Assembly (NCBI GenBank): GCA_963847145.1 | Contig: CAWJYN010000007.1 | Location: 372,001 to 436,000 of the forward strand | DNA from: JABFRJ01 sp963847145 | GTDB taxonomy: Bacteria > Pseudomonadota > Alphaproteobacteria > Rhizobiales > Hyphomicrobiaceae | Length of the DNA: 64,000 nucleotides | Direction: 5' to 3' | Part shown: positions 18,210-26,636 of the stretch, one piece after another | Numbering within the stretch: the stretch's first letter is position 1 | Layout: each line of letters starts with the position of its first letter | Position numbers and translations under genes: made by a program | The notes under the pieces: generated by a model | The model's input: the letters and a program-made list of their open reading frames with translations, nothing else | The model's database searches: none | Told to the model about the DNA's origin: nothing

Positions 18210-19093
18210 TGGCCGGCTTTCGGTGCGGCGAGTACGGCTTTGCGTGCGGCGGCCAGTGTCTCGACGGCGGTGGCGATGTGGTGGGTGCCGCACAGCGAAA
18301 GCGACCAGGGCAGAACGATATTGGGTGTCTGCGCGAGGCGTTGGGTGAGTGCAGGATGGCGGAGATTGTCGCCAACGACGGATGCGTAGGCATCAGGCTG
18401 CGACGCCAGCACAATGACGTCGGGCGGCGTCGCGATGATGAACTCCAGGCTGGTGCGGCCGCTCGCCAGCCGTATCACGTCGCGGCCGGCGTTGCGGAAG
18501 CCGGCGCGATCGAGGGCTTCGTCGAACAGTGAGCCGCCACCGGTGACGTAGTTGTTGACCTGATAAATGAGGGCGGATGGCCGCGCGGCGGTGGCCCTGA
18601 GGGTGCCGGGGCGGGTTGCCGCAAGGCGTGCGTCCATAGCGGCGATGAGGGAGCGGCCGGCGGCTGGTTCTTCGACCGCGCCGGCGATCATGCCGATCAG
18701 ATCGCGGATGCCAGCGATGGTGTCAGGTAACGGCACGACCACGATGCGCCGGCCAAGGCGGCGCAACAGATCGACGGTGGCCGGTGTGGTGTAGACGCCT
18801 GCAATAATGAGGTCAGGGTCGCGGGCCAAGACATCTTCGGCGGCGCCGCGGGTGGCTGAGAAGCGCGCGAGTTTTTCAGGCGCAGCCGATACGGAGGCGT
18901 CGGCTGCGAGATGGGTGACAGCAGCGATGCGCTCGGGTGGCACCAGATCGACCAGGATCTGGTCGACACACAGATTGAGCGAGACGATGCGTTGGGGGGG
19001 AGCGGCGTGCGCTAAGCTGCTCGCTGCACAACTCACGCCGAGCAAAAGTGCGGTGGCCAGCCATCGCCGAACTGTTCGTTGATTGCTGGCCAC
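18206..19093 (-). CDS. btuF: cobalamin-binding periplasmic protein
   Basis: A 295-residue class-III substrate-binding protein. GTG 19093 with upstream GAGG starts a signal peptide (RRWLATALLLGVSCAASSLAHA) and a mature domain beginning APPQRIVSLNLCVDQILVDLVPPERIAAV, the standard BtuF/FepB fold start. DPDLIIAGVYTTPATVDLLRRLG and LPWSLSLCGTHHIATAVETLA mark the two lobes. The gene lies 19 bases after btuB and overlaps btuC. The frame remains open to 19351 inside btuB, but without family similarity. Specificity for B12 is inferred from the riboswitch and btuB. Confidence 0.86.
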   Translation of the reverse strand: MASNQRTVRRWLATALLLGVSCAASSLAHAAPPQRIVSLNLCVDQILVDLVPPERIAAVTHLAADASVSAAPEKLARFSATRGAAEDVLARDPDLIIAGVYTTPATVDLLRRLGRRIVVVPLPDTIAGIRDLIGMIAGAVEEPAAGRSLIAAMDARLAATRPGTLRATAARPSALIYQVNNYVTGGGSLFDEALDRAGFRNAGRDVIRLASGRTSLEFIIATPPDVIVLASQPDAYASVVGDNLRHPALTQRLAQTPNIVLPWSLSLCGTHHIATAVETLAAARKAVLAAPKAGQ

Positions 19094-19112
19094 TTTCGCC
19101 TCGTGTGCAGAC

Positions 19113-21284
19113 TTACTTGTTGCCGGTGCCCAGCAGATCATCGAACTTGATCTTGACGCCCGCGTAGGCGCCGAAGCCTGCGGTGTTGTAGCCGTAGACT
19201 TCCTGGTACTTCGCACCAAGGGTGTTTTCCAGGCGGCCATAGAGTTCGACATTGGGCTGGATCTTGTAGCTCGCGCCCAGCTGCAGTTTCCAGTAGCCGT
19301 CGAGATAGACGGTGGAGCGATTGAACAAGCCGTCGTTGGAGAAGGCGACATCCGGTGTGCGGCTGTTGCCGATGGCGGCGACGCTCAAGGTGCCCTTGCC
19401 TTCGTCGAACAGATAGCGCGCTTCGACGCGGCCACCATGGGGCACGCGGCGCACTTCTGGCCTGCCGTCCGGTGCCTTGGCCTCTGTGTAGGTATAAGCC
19501 GCGCCGAGGAACAGTGCTGGCGTGACCTGATATTGCGCGGAGACTTCCACGCCGCGGCGCGTGCTGAGGCCGACGGCGTTGGTCGGGAACGATTTGAAGG
19601 TCGTGAGATCGAAACCGTTGAGCGCAATCTTATCCTTCAGGTCGGCGCTGAAATAGGTGACATCGACCAGCGCGCGGCCGCCCAAAAGTTTCTGCTCGAT
19701 GCCGACGTCGTAGCCGTTGCTTGTCTCCGGGCGCAGGAGTGGGTTTGACTGGTAGTTGGCCGAATTGGGCCCGAACTGGTCGTAGAGGCCGGGCAGCTTC
19801 ACGCCGGTGCCGTAGCTGGCGTGCGGGCGCAGGCCGGTTTCTCTCCAATCGAAGCTGGCTGACGTGCGCCAGGTGGTGAAGTCCTCGAAGGTGTCGTTGT
19901 CGTCGCGGCGGGCGCCGGCGGACAGGGTGAGGCGATCTGCAAAGGTGCTGCGCAATTCGCCAGCATAAGACAGACGATTGCGAGTGCGGGTTTTACCATC
20001 GCCGTTGTAGTCGCCGAAGCTGGTGTCAAAGTCGGAGAATGGCTTGAACGTTTCGGTTTGCTTGTCGATCAGGCCCGTGACCGCGTGGCGGCCGAACGCA
20101 GGGTCGGTTGGCAGGCGGTACGTGGCTGAGTAGCCGTAGTTGAGACGATCGCCTTCGTCGCGGATGTTGTTGATCGTGCCGGCATTGAAGCCGACGACGG
20201 GTTGCAGACGCGTGGCTGAGACGTCGCTGGTGTAGTTGGTTTTGAGTTCCTGGGTCAGTGCGCCGCCGAAACTATCCCAGCTCAAACGAATGCCGCCGAG
20301 CAGTGTGCGCTGCACGAGTTCTCCCTTGGAGTCGTCGGCAGTCTGGAACGGCTTGGTGGGTGACGGATCGGCGTCGCCAAAGCCGGTGATGCCGGCCCGC
20401 TTGTCAGTGTAGCGGAGCGTCATATCGAGCTTAGCTGCTGGTGCCACGGTGACGCCGGCGCGGAGACCGTAGGTCTGCAACGTCGTTGGCTGGCCGATCG
20501 CGCCGCCGGGTGCCACAACGAAGCCGCGCACGTCGCGAACCTGGCTGGTCAGCGAGATGAAGCCGCTGTCGTTGCCGCCGCCAAGACGAGCGGCCACATC
20601 CTTGGTGCCGAACGAGCCGAATTCCGTGCGCAGCGATAGCGCCAGCGGACCGCGGGCCGCTTTCGTCTCGATGTTGATGACGCCACCGACGGCACCGGAG
20701 CCGTAGAGTGCACTCATGGGGCCACGAATGATTTCGATGCGCTCGATGTCTTCGGGTGAGAGGTTGGAGAAATCGAACTCGGCGTCTTTTGTGCTGTTGG
20801 CTTCGACGCCGTCGATCAAGACGCGCGTGTGACGGCCCTCGGCACCGCGAATGCGGACTTGCGTGATGCTGCCGACGCTGCCAGTTGGCGTGACGGTGAC
20901 GCCGGGCAGTGCGCTGAGCACATCAGCTGCCGTGCGGGCCTGCTGCTGCTCGATGTCTTTGGCTGTGACAACGGTAACGGCCGTGCCGATCTGGGCGGCG
21001 GGGATGCCGGCGATCAGACGATCGTTGGTGGTGCCGGCCAGAGGCTCGGCTTGTACTGCCGCCGCGGATGCGCCCGGTTGCGCTTTCGGCTTTGGCGCCG
21101 GGGTCGTATCACCCGCATCGGCCGCTGCCGGTGCGGGACTGCGGGCGACGGGCGCTTTTTCCAGCGTCGCGCCCTGAATCACGATGCCGGGCAGCGTGAT
21201 GGGCTGCTGCGCGTGAGCTGGAGCGGTGGCGGCTGCCAGAGCGGCAATACTAGCTTTAAGTGAGACTTTGGACGTGAAATGCAT
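19113..21284 (-). CDS. btuB: TonB-dependent cobalamin receptor
   Basis: A 723-residue outer-membrane receptor. ATG 21284 begins a signal peptide (SLKASIAALAAATAPAHAQ), followed by a Pro/Ala-rich spacer and the plug domain (TVVTAKDIEQQQARTAADVLSALPGV, RIRGAEGRHTRVLIDGVEA, EIIRGPMSALYGSGAVGGVINI), then a ~500-residue beta barrel. The protein ends GVKIKFDDLLGTGNK rather than with the usual terminal phenylalanine. The gene lies directly downstream of a cobalamin riboswitch and leads btuF-btuC-btuD, so it should import B12 across the outer membrane with TonB energy. The frame open to 21506 runs into the riboswitch and is not coding. Confidence 0.93.
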   Translation of the reverse strand: MHFTSKVSLKASIAALAAATAPAHAQQPITLPGIVIQGATLEKAPVARSPAPAAADAGDTTPAPKPKAQPGASAAAVQAEPLAGTTNDRLIAGIPAAQIGTAVTVVTAKDIEQQQARTAADVLSALPGVTVTPTGSVGSITQVRIRGAEGRHTRVLIDGVEANSTKDAEFDFSNLSPEDIERIEIIRGPMSALYGSGAVGGVINIETKAARGPLALSLRTEFGSFGTKDVAARLGGGNDSGFISLTSQVRDVRGFVVAPGGAIGQPTTLQTYGLRAGVTVAPAAKLDMTLRYTDKRAGITGFGDADPSPTKPFQTADDSKGELVQRTLLGGIRLSWDSFGGALTQELKTNYTSDVSATRLQPVVGFNAGTINNIRDEGDRLNYGYSATYRLPTDPAFGRHAVTGLIDKQTETFKPFSDFDTSFGDYNGDGKTRTRNRLSYAGELRSTFADRLTLSAGARRDDNDTFEDFTTWRTSASFDWRETGLRPHASYGTGVKLPGLYDQFGPNSANYQSNPLLRPETSNGYDVGIEQKLLGGRALVDVTYFSADLKDKIALNGFDLTTFKSFPTNAVGLSTRRGVEVSAQYQVTPALFLGAAYTYTEAKAPDGRPEVRRVPHGGRVEARYLFDEGKGTLSVAAIGNSRTPDVAFSNDGLFNRSTVYLDGYWKLQLGASYKIQPNVELYGRLENTLGAKYQEVYGYNTAGFGAYAGVKIKFDDLLGTGNK

Positions 21285-21500
21285 AGCTGCGGACCCCGTT
21301 AACGGCGCGGGAGTCGCGGCAGGACAATTTGAGGCGCCAGCAAAGATACGTCTTCTCCAACGCGCACCCAACGGCACGCGTAGAAATCGACTGCTCAATG
21401 AAAACGCATACGCAACGGCCTGACGACGAACTCCACCTGTGACTGCGTCGTCGCCGCTACGATCATCCGCTTCCCCGCGCACCCCGCACGGAAAATTGGG

Positions 21501-21736
21501 CGACACGCGGCGGCAGGTCTCCTGGCTTGCGGCTCAAACGCGTTAGCCCGCCTTCCCGCCGCCCGCGTCCCGTGCAGATTTCTCAATCCGCCGGAACATA
21601 CGAACGCAGTGGCAATGGGGCCAATGCTCGCCGCTTACAGTTGCGGGGGCAGCCGCGGGATCGAGCGATTGTGGATTGCCTTGCGGCTTGCCACGCACAC
21701 ACTAACCGCGTTCCCTTTTCATCCCTTGGCGTGTCG
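21501..21736 (-). promoter_or_regulatory. cobalamin (B12) riboswitch
   Basis: On the minus strand the invariant B12 box AAGCCAGGAGACCTGCC lies at 21512-21528. About 110 bases further 5' is the conserved core CCCGCAACTGTAAGCGG, and upstream of that GATGAAAAGGGAACGCGG. Helix P1 is closed by CGACACGC (minus strand of 21729-21736) with GCGTGTCG (minus strand of 21501-21508). The element ends ~215 bases before the btuB start. In this class adenosylcobalamin binding shuts off expression, so the four btu genes should be made when B12 is scarce. The remaining 21737-22010 probably holds the promoter, with nothing else recognised. Confidence 0.95.
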
Positions 21737-22010
21737 ACACCGCGGGAACCGTCGCGTCCAGCTAGAGACGCGATGGCGGGGCGAGAGTCGAATTGCAGGG
21801 CTGCATCAGATGACTGAAAATTGCTCCGGAAGCGGTGCTGGTGGCGGACCTAGGTAATCACCCAGCTATACGAGGGTGACCCTTGTATGCTACCTTTTTG
21901 CTATGGTCCGAGAGATGGGCGGGAGGCCCACCTTATCGTTAAGACCAGTTCGTTAAGTCCCGCGCCCGGCATCCTCCGGATTTGTGAGCAACGCGCCGGG
22001 GACGGCGCGC

Positions 22011-22799
22011 TTAGTACGACTTCGAGCCATCGGCCTTGCCTTGGCCACGGGCTTCGCGAACGGCATTGGTGGCGGCCATTGCCAGCAACCGTATATCGTT
22101 AATGAGCGTGCAGAACTGATAGCCCTCGGCAAAGCGCTTGTGGGCGGTTTTCGGGCCGTCGGTGTGCACGCCGGCAATCTTTCCGGCTTTCTTTGCAGAG
22201 GTCACGATCTTCTTCATCAACGTCAGCACTTCGGCGTCAGTGGGATCGAGGGTGGCGGGCTTGCCGTAGCTGAGAGCGAGATCGGTCGGCCCGACGTAGA
22301 CACCGTCAAGGCCTTTTACGGCGAGGATCGCATCGAGGTTCTTGATCGCTTCCTTGGTTTCGATCATCGCGAACAACTGCACTTCACCATCAGCTCTCGA
22401 TTGGTAGTCGGCGCCGGCCACCTGGCTGGCACGGAAGGGTCCGTTCGAGCGATTGCCACGGGGCGGGTAGCGGCCGGCGGCAACGAGGGCCTCGGCTTCC
22501 GCCACGGTGTTGACCATGGGGCAAATGATGCCCCAGGCGCCGGCGTCGAGCACGCGCATGATCACGCTCGGCTCGTTCCAGGGTACGCGGACCATGGAGG
22601 TGATGTTGTTGAGCTGAATGGCTTGCAACAGCGGGATCAGATCGTTGATGTCGGAGGCGCCGTGCTGCATGTCGATGGTGACGCTGTCCCAGCCGCAAGA
22701 GGCGTACACCTCAGCCTGGAAGCTGTTGGGCACGGCGATCCAGCCGTTCAGCGCCTGGGTGCCGGCGGCGAGTTTTTTCTTGAGTTCGTTGGTACGCAT
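22011..22799 (-). CDS. HpcH/HpaI-family aldolase
   Basis: A 262-residue metal-dependent class II aldolase. Typical motifs are WDSVTIDMQHGASDINDLIPLL, the metal-site region FAMIETKEAIKNLDAIL with conserved Glu, and GLDGVYVGPTDLALSYG with the metal-binding Asp. Members cleave 4-hydroxy-2-oxo acids to pyruvate and an aldehyde. ATG 22799 (MRTNELKKKLAAG) is the family start. It is the last gene of a five-gene minus-strand run, 35 bases behind the RraA-like gene. The combination of HpcH aldolase, RraA-like protein and Ldh dehydrogenase suggests catabolism of a small hydroxy- or oxo-acid. Confidence 0.92.
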   Translation of the reverse strand: MRTNELKKKLAAGTQALNGWIAVPNSFQAEVYASCGWDSVTIDMQHGASDINDLIPLLQAIQLNNITSMVRVPWNEPSVIMRVLDAGAWGIICPMVNTVAEAEALVAAGRYPPRGNRSNGPFRASQVAGADYQSRADGEVQLFAMIETKEAIKNLDAILAVKGLDGVYVGPTDLALSYGKPATLDPTDAEVLTLMKKIVTSAKKAGKIAGVHTDGPKTAHKRFAEGYQFCTLINDIRLLAMAATNAVREARGQGKADGSKSY

Positions 22800-22834
22800 G
22801 GGTGGGTCTCTTTGATCGGAGGGCAAGAAAGTGA

Positions 22835-23533
22835 TCAGTGGATATCGTCTTGCTTGGCGAAGGCTTCGCGGAGCATGGCGACGGTGAAGCCGGGCTTTCT
22901 AGCGATGTCGAGGATGGCGGCTTCCTTGCGCGTCAGCAGATCGCAGGCGGCGGGGATTTTGGCGGCGGCGGCGTGAGGGATGACAACGGCGCCGTGGCGG
23001 TCAGCGTGGATGAGATCGCCGCTTCTGACAAGCATGCCGGCAACGCGCACCTCTTGGCCGAAGCCCGCCAGGTGCACGTGGGCATGGCTCGGCGCGATGG
23101 AGCCGGCAAGAGCGTGGAAGCCCGGGGCCCACTGCGGTATGTCGCGGATGCAGCCATCGGTGACGACGCCTTGCAAGCCGAGCGCTTTGTGCACGGTCGA
23201 CTGCACTTCGCCCCAGAAGGCGCCGAAGCCGATGTCGCCGCCATCGAGATCCTGGATCACGCAGATGCTCGGTGCAGGCGCTGCGGCCATGTATTCGTAG
23301 TAGGCGAGGCGCTGGTCGCGCGCCTTGGTACCCACGAGCTCATGGGCATGCGTGGCTCGTATGGTCGCGGTCTTTGCGTAGCCGACCATCGGCGGCAGGT
23401 CAGGGAAGGGGCACACCAGCGGGCGGACGGTGAAGCCTGTCAGGCGGCGATCAGGGGCGACGATCTCAAGCGCGTTGCAAATAGTCGGCGTGTCGAAAGT
23501 GCGGAGCGTTTCGAGGAGTTTTTTGTCGATCAT
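22835..23533 (-). CDS. RraA family protein (possible oxo-acid aldolase)
   Basis: A 232-residue RraA-like protein. The defining loop GVVTDGCIRDIPQW (about residue 115) and the following SGDLIHADRHGAVVIP are present. The family includes the RNase E regulator RraA and the 4-hydroxy-4-methyl-2-oxoglutarate/4-carboxy-4-hydroxy-2-oxoadipate aldolases, which use the D-x20-R-D metal motif. Here VVTDGCIRD and the long C-terminus match the aldolase type more than E. coli RraA. Placement beside an HpcH aldolase and an Ldh dehydrogenase supports a metabolic role. Confidence 0.88.
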   Translation of the reverse strand: MIDKKLLETLRTFDTPTICNALEIVAPDRRLTGFTVRPLVCPFPDLPPMVGYAKTATIRATHAHELVGTKARDQRLAYYEYMAAAPAPSICVIQDLDGGDIGFGAFWGEVQSTVHKALGLQGVVTDGCIRDIPQWAPGFHALAGSIAPSHAHVHLAGFGQEVRVAGMLVRSGDLIHADRHGAVVIPHAAAAKIPAACDLLTRKEAAILDIARKPGFTVAMLREAFAKQDDIH

Positions 23534-23579
23534 GTCGGGATCCTTTGGTGGGAATTGCTGTTCGCGTCGGCCTGTATTG

Positions 23580-23972
23580 TCAGGCTCGGGATTTGCTATC
23601 CGCGGTCAATGACCCGGCAGGCCGTATCTTTTGCCGTGACGGTTTGGGCGGCTGCGCCCTTGCGGCAGCAAGGCCGAGCGCGAGCCATTTGGCTAGTTGT
23701 GCAGCCGTCCGGTAGCCGTCGGGTGCGACGCACACAAAGCCGCGCATCGTGCGCCTGCCCATCATCATCGGTTCGACGTGAGTTTTGGCAAGTGCGGCCT
23801 CGTAGCCGTCAGGGCTGATTCGCACCAGGAGGCCGCCGCTGCCACTGACCGAGCAGCACATCGATTGTCCGGCCATGAAGCATCGGCCGCCCATGAGCGT
23901 CTTCTCGCTGATGCCCTGCTGTCCGGCAAGGTGGTCACGAACGCGCGCGGCGGTGCTTTCATCGTAGGCCAT
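23580..23972 (-). CDS. TfoX/Sxy N-terminal domain protein
   Basis: A 130-residue protein with the single TfoX N-terminal domain: the start VRDHLAGQQGISEKTLMGGRCFMAGQSMCCSV and the later VEPMMMGRRTMRGFVCV are characteristic. It lacks the C-terminal TfoX domain of the competence regulator Sxy. Stand-alone domains of this kind are common and of unknown function. A basic, Ala/Lys-rich tail follows the domain. It sits 12 bases downstream of the C13 peptidase gene in the same run. Confidence 0.85.
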   Translation of the reverse strand: MAYDESTAARVRDHLAGQQGISEKTLMGGRCFMAGQSMCCSVSGSGGLLVRISPDGYEAALAKTHVEPMMMGRRTMRGFVCVAPDGYRTAAQLAKWLALGLAAARAQPPKPSRQKIRPAGSLTADSKSRA

Positions 23973-23984
23973 GATGTGTTCGCC

Positions 23985-24740
23985 CTACCGCACGCGCGCC
24001 AACTGCTCGAGAACTAGCTTGCCGCCGAGCAGTTGCGGGTTGGAGCCGGGCAAGCGTTCGGCTGCCTCGCGCTTGGCAATGCGTTGGTAGGCCGAGCGGA
24101 ACGCCACCTCGAGAGGTACGCCTGGCCGCAAGCTCTCGCCGAAAAGCGCGTCGCCGAAATAAGTGTAGTCGCCCTTGTTGTCGTCGCTGCAGCCGAAGGA
24201 GGTGTGGTTGGCATCGGCGGCAGTGATGAGCAGCGTCGTGTCGCGGGCCAAGTCCTTGGCAAAAACGCCGGCATAGCAGGCTGAAAGCACAACGACGCGA
24301 TGGCGAACGCCAGTGGCATCGAGCAATCGCTTCAAGAGTTGTGGCGATAGCAGCCAATAGCGCTTGTCGCCACGGCGGCTGATGACGATGCCGTCCTTGG
24401 TGCCATGAGAAGTCAGAAACAGGAACAGAATGTCCTGGTCGCGATCCATGCCTTCGGCCACGTTCGTTAGCGTGTCGCGCAAGTCCGTCGGACCAGCCTC
24501 GGAGTTCTTGCTGTCGTTGGCGCGCACGACGACATGGCCGGACCAGCCGTACTGGCGGGCGATGACCTTGGCGACTGCGGTCGCTTCGCGCTTGAACAGG
24601 TCTTGGCCACCGTAAAGGCCAAAGGAAACGACATGCACGGCTGGTGGCGCTGGTTCCTCGGCGAAAGCCGGCCGATGCAGTGCCGCCCAAAGCAGCAGTG
24701 TCGCGACCGCAAGGAACCGGCATGCCGAGTAACGTGTCAT
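23985..24740 (-). CDS. C13 (legumain-like) cysteine peptidase, exported
   Basis: A 251-residue caspase-fold (clan CD) protease. A signal peptide (FLAVATLLLWAALHRPAFA) is followed by the C13 domain: VVSFGLYGGQDLFKREATAVA, the catalytic histidine in FLFLTSHGTKDGIVIS (about residue 148) and catalytic cysteine in VVVLSACYAGVF (about residue 190). FGCSDDNKGDYTYFGDALFGE is also typical. It likely acts in the periplasm or as a membrane-anchored protein. The start ATG overlaps the stop of the Ldh gene (24737-24740), an unusual pairing of a protease with a dehydrogenase. The substrate is unknown. Confidence 0.9.
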   Translation of the reverse strand: MTRYSACRFLAVATLLLWAALHRPAFAEEPAPPAVHVVSFGLYGGQDLFKREATAVAKVIARQYGWSGHVVVRANDSKNSEAGPTDLRDTLTNVAEGMDRDQDILFLFLTSHGTKDGIVISRRGDKRYWLLSPQLLKRLLDATGVRHRVVVLSACYAGVFAKDLARDTTLLITAADANHTSFGCSDDNKGDYTYFGDALFGESLRPGVPLEVAFRSAYQRIAKREAAERLPGSNPQLLGGKLVLEQLARVR

Positions 24741-25822
24741 CCCATAGCCACCTTGATGCGCGCGTCGCTGATGCCAGTGGCTTTTGCGGCTTCGACGATG
24801 GCGGCCCAGGTGTCGTCTGGCAACGGCAGCCCATGTTTGCCGCGTTCGGCGCGCATGCGCAGTTCTGGCTCGCCAGGAACCAGCACTTCGCCACCGGCAG
24901 CCACCGGGCGTGAGGCTTTGACGTGGGCGGTGTACCTGGTGACGTCGGCGGGGAAAAAGCCCTCCGGGTCAATGCGAACGGGGTCAACGTAAAACGAGAG
25001 CATGCCATTGGCAAAACGGCGGCCTTCCGCGGTCGCACCGGTGCCCGTAAGCGAGCCGCCCAGCAGTTCACACATAAAGGCGAGGCCAGAGCCTTTGTGA
25101 TCACCGAAGGCGCGGATGGCGCCGGCGCCCTGGCGGTAGTCGCGCGGTCCAGAGGGGGTATAGTCACCATAGAGGAGGTGGGGGTCGGTGCTTGCTTTGC
25201 CATCAGGACCGATGAGGGCGTCGGCGGGCAGCTGCTTGCCGCCGAAGCTGGCGTTAAGGACTTTGCCTTCGGCGACGACGGAGGTGGCGAAATCAAGCAC
25301 CAGGGGCGGGGCGCCGGGGCGCGGCACGCCAACGCAGTAGGGTGCCGTTGAGAAGCGGCGATCGACACCACCAAAGGGCGCGACAAGCGACGATCCCGCA
25401 GCGTTAACGAAGTGGACCGAGACGAAGCCAGCGGCGGCGGCCATTTCCGCCCAGTCGCCGACGCGGCCGATGTGGCCGGCATTTCTGAGGGCGACCATCG
25501 CGAGGCCCATGGCCTTGCATTTGGCGATGCCGATTTCGACGGCTTGCGGGGCAACTGTCTGGCCAAAGCCGTGCAAGCCGTCGACGACGGCATATACCGG
25601 TGTTTCAGTGACGATGTTGACGACGCGGTCGGCGACGAAAATGCCTTCGCTGAGCCATTGCAGGTAGCGGGGCACGCGCTGGACACCATGGCTGTCATGG
25701 CCGGTTAGATTGGCAATGACGAGGTACTTGCCGATGCGGTCTGCTTCCGCGCGGGAGGTTCCGGCTTGGGTGAAGATATCGGCGACGAAGGCCGACATGC
25801 TCTCGGCCTTGATAGTGACCAT
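24737..25822 (-). CDS. Ldh family oxidoreductase (malate/sulfolactate/ureidoglycolate dehydrogenase type)
   Basis: A 361-residue NAD(P)-dependent dehydrogenase of the non-Rossmann Ldh_2 family. Family motifs are NLTGHDSHGVQRVPRYLQWL (catalytic His), LRNAGHIGRVGDWAEMAA, and ALIGPDGKASTDPHLL, with HKGSGLAFMCELLGGSLTGTG near the end. ATG 25822 has GGAGG nine bases upstream, and the longer frame to 25897 is not family-like. It leads the five-gene operon with peptidase, TfoX-domain protein, RraA-like protein and HpcH aldolase. It probably oxidises a 2-hydroxy acid to the 2-oxo acid that an aldolase could then split. Confidence 0.9.
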   Translation of the reverse strand: MVTIKAESMSAFVADIFTQAGTSRAEADRIGKYLVIANLTGHDSHGVQRVPRYLQWLSEGIFVADRVVNIVTETPVYAVVDGLHGFGQTVAPQAVEIGIAKCKAMGLAMVALRNAGHIGRVGDWAEMAAAAGFVSVHFVNAAGSSLVAPFGGVDRRFSTAPYCVGVPRPGAPPLVLDFATSVVAEGKVLNASFGGKQLPADALIGPDGKASTDPHLLYGDYTPSGPRDYRQGAGAIRAFGDHKGSGLAFMCELLGGSLTGTGATAEGRRFANGMLSFYVDPVRIDPEGFFPADVTRYTAHVKASRPVAAGGEVLVPGEPELRMRAERGKHGLPLPDDTWAAIVEAAKATGISDARIKVAMG

Positions 25823-26032
25823 GAAAGACGGCCTCCGCGCGCAGGGGACTAAGGGTATCGGAAAAAGACCATAGGCTTGCTGCCTGCCGCTTGTCACGGC
25901 AGGGTGTCCGCATAGGTCGGATGCCCGTGGTGGGGGGGGCGAAAAATCACCGGTAGTCGCCGGACGGAGAATACGCTAATCGTTGGGCAGTGTTCGGCTG
26001 TTTGATTGGCTTGATCGATTGGAGACTACACT

Positions 26033-26410
26033 ATGGTACAGAATAACCCCTTCGAAATGCCGCAGCAGCTGCGCGAGTTGGCTGAAAAGAATGTCGAGCA
26101 GGCACGCTCGTCTTATGCTCAGTTTTTGGACGCCATGGCGAAAGCCGCAGGCATGTGGACAGCTGCCATTCCGCAGAACGAGGCGACCGCCGGTTTCAAG
26201 TCTGTGCAAGAGCGCGCCTCGCGCTTTGCCAAGCAGAACGCCGATGCTTGTTTCAACATGGCGACGGAACTCGCAGCAGCTAAGGATATCCAGGACATTA
26301 TGGGCATTCAGAGCCGCTATGCCCAAGTCCAGATGCAAGCCTATGCCACGCAGGCGCAGGAGCTCAGCCGTTTGATGATGGCCGCCGCGCCGACGATGCC
26401 GAAGGTTTGA
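26033..26410 (+). CDS. phasin family protein
   Basis: A 125-residue, almost wholly helical protein (FEMPQQLRELAEKNVEQARSSY at the start and repeated Ala/Gln/Met-rich helices) that fits the phasin family, which coats polyhydroxybutyrate granules. It has one conserved pattern of four amphipathic helices and a Pro/Ala-rich end. It is transcribed alone with ~200 bases of upstream spacer from the divergent Ldh operon, so its promoter lies in 25823-26032. PHB-related genes are not otherwise seen in the window. Confidence 0.88.
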   Translation: MVQNNPFEMPQQLRELAEKNVEQARSSYAQFLDAMAKAAGMWTAAIPQNEATAGFKSVQERASRFAKQNADACFNMATELAAAKDIQDIMGIQSRYAQVQMQAYATQAQELSRLMMAAAPTMPKV

Positions 26411-26636
26411 CACCTCTGCTGTTCGTAGTGACTTGAGTAGTCTGACGATGAGCCAAGAAATCGTTGACCGGCTTGCGGCCGACAGCGGCCGTCGATGATA
26501 TCGAATAGTCTAGACCCGAGTGGCTGCTCACGCAGACGCGCGGGTTTTACTTTTTTGCCCGCGTTGGTTGCGACTTGTGGGTTTGCGGTTTAATTCTACT
26601 GACCAAGTCATTGTGAGACGGCCTGGGGCGACACGC

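Noticed and set aside
16465..21284. Siderophore/iron uptake as the function of the TonB-ABC operon
   Set aside because: The protein families alone permit it, but the operon is led by an unmistakable cobalamin riboswitch.
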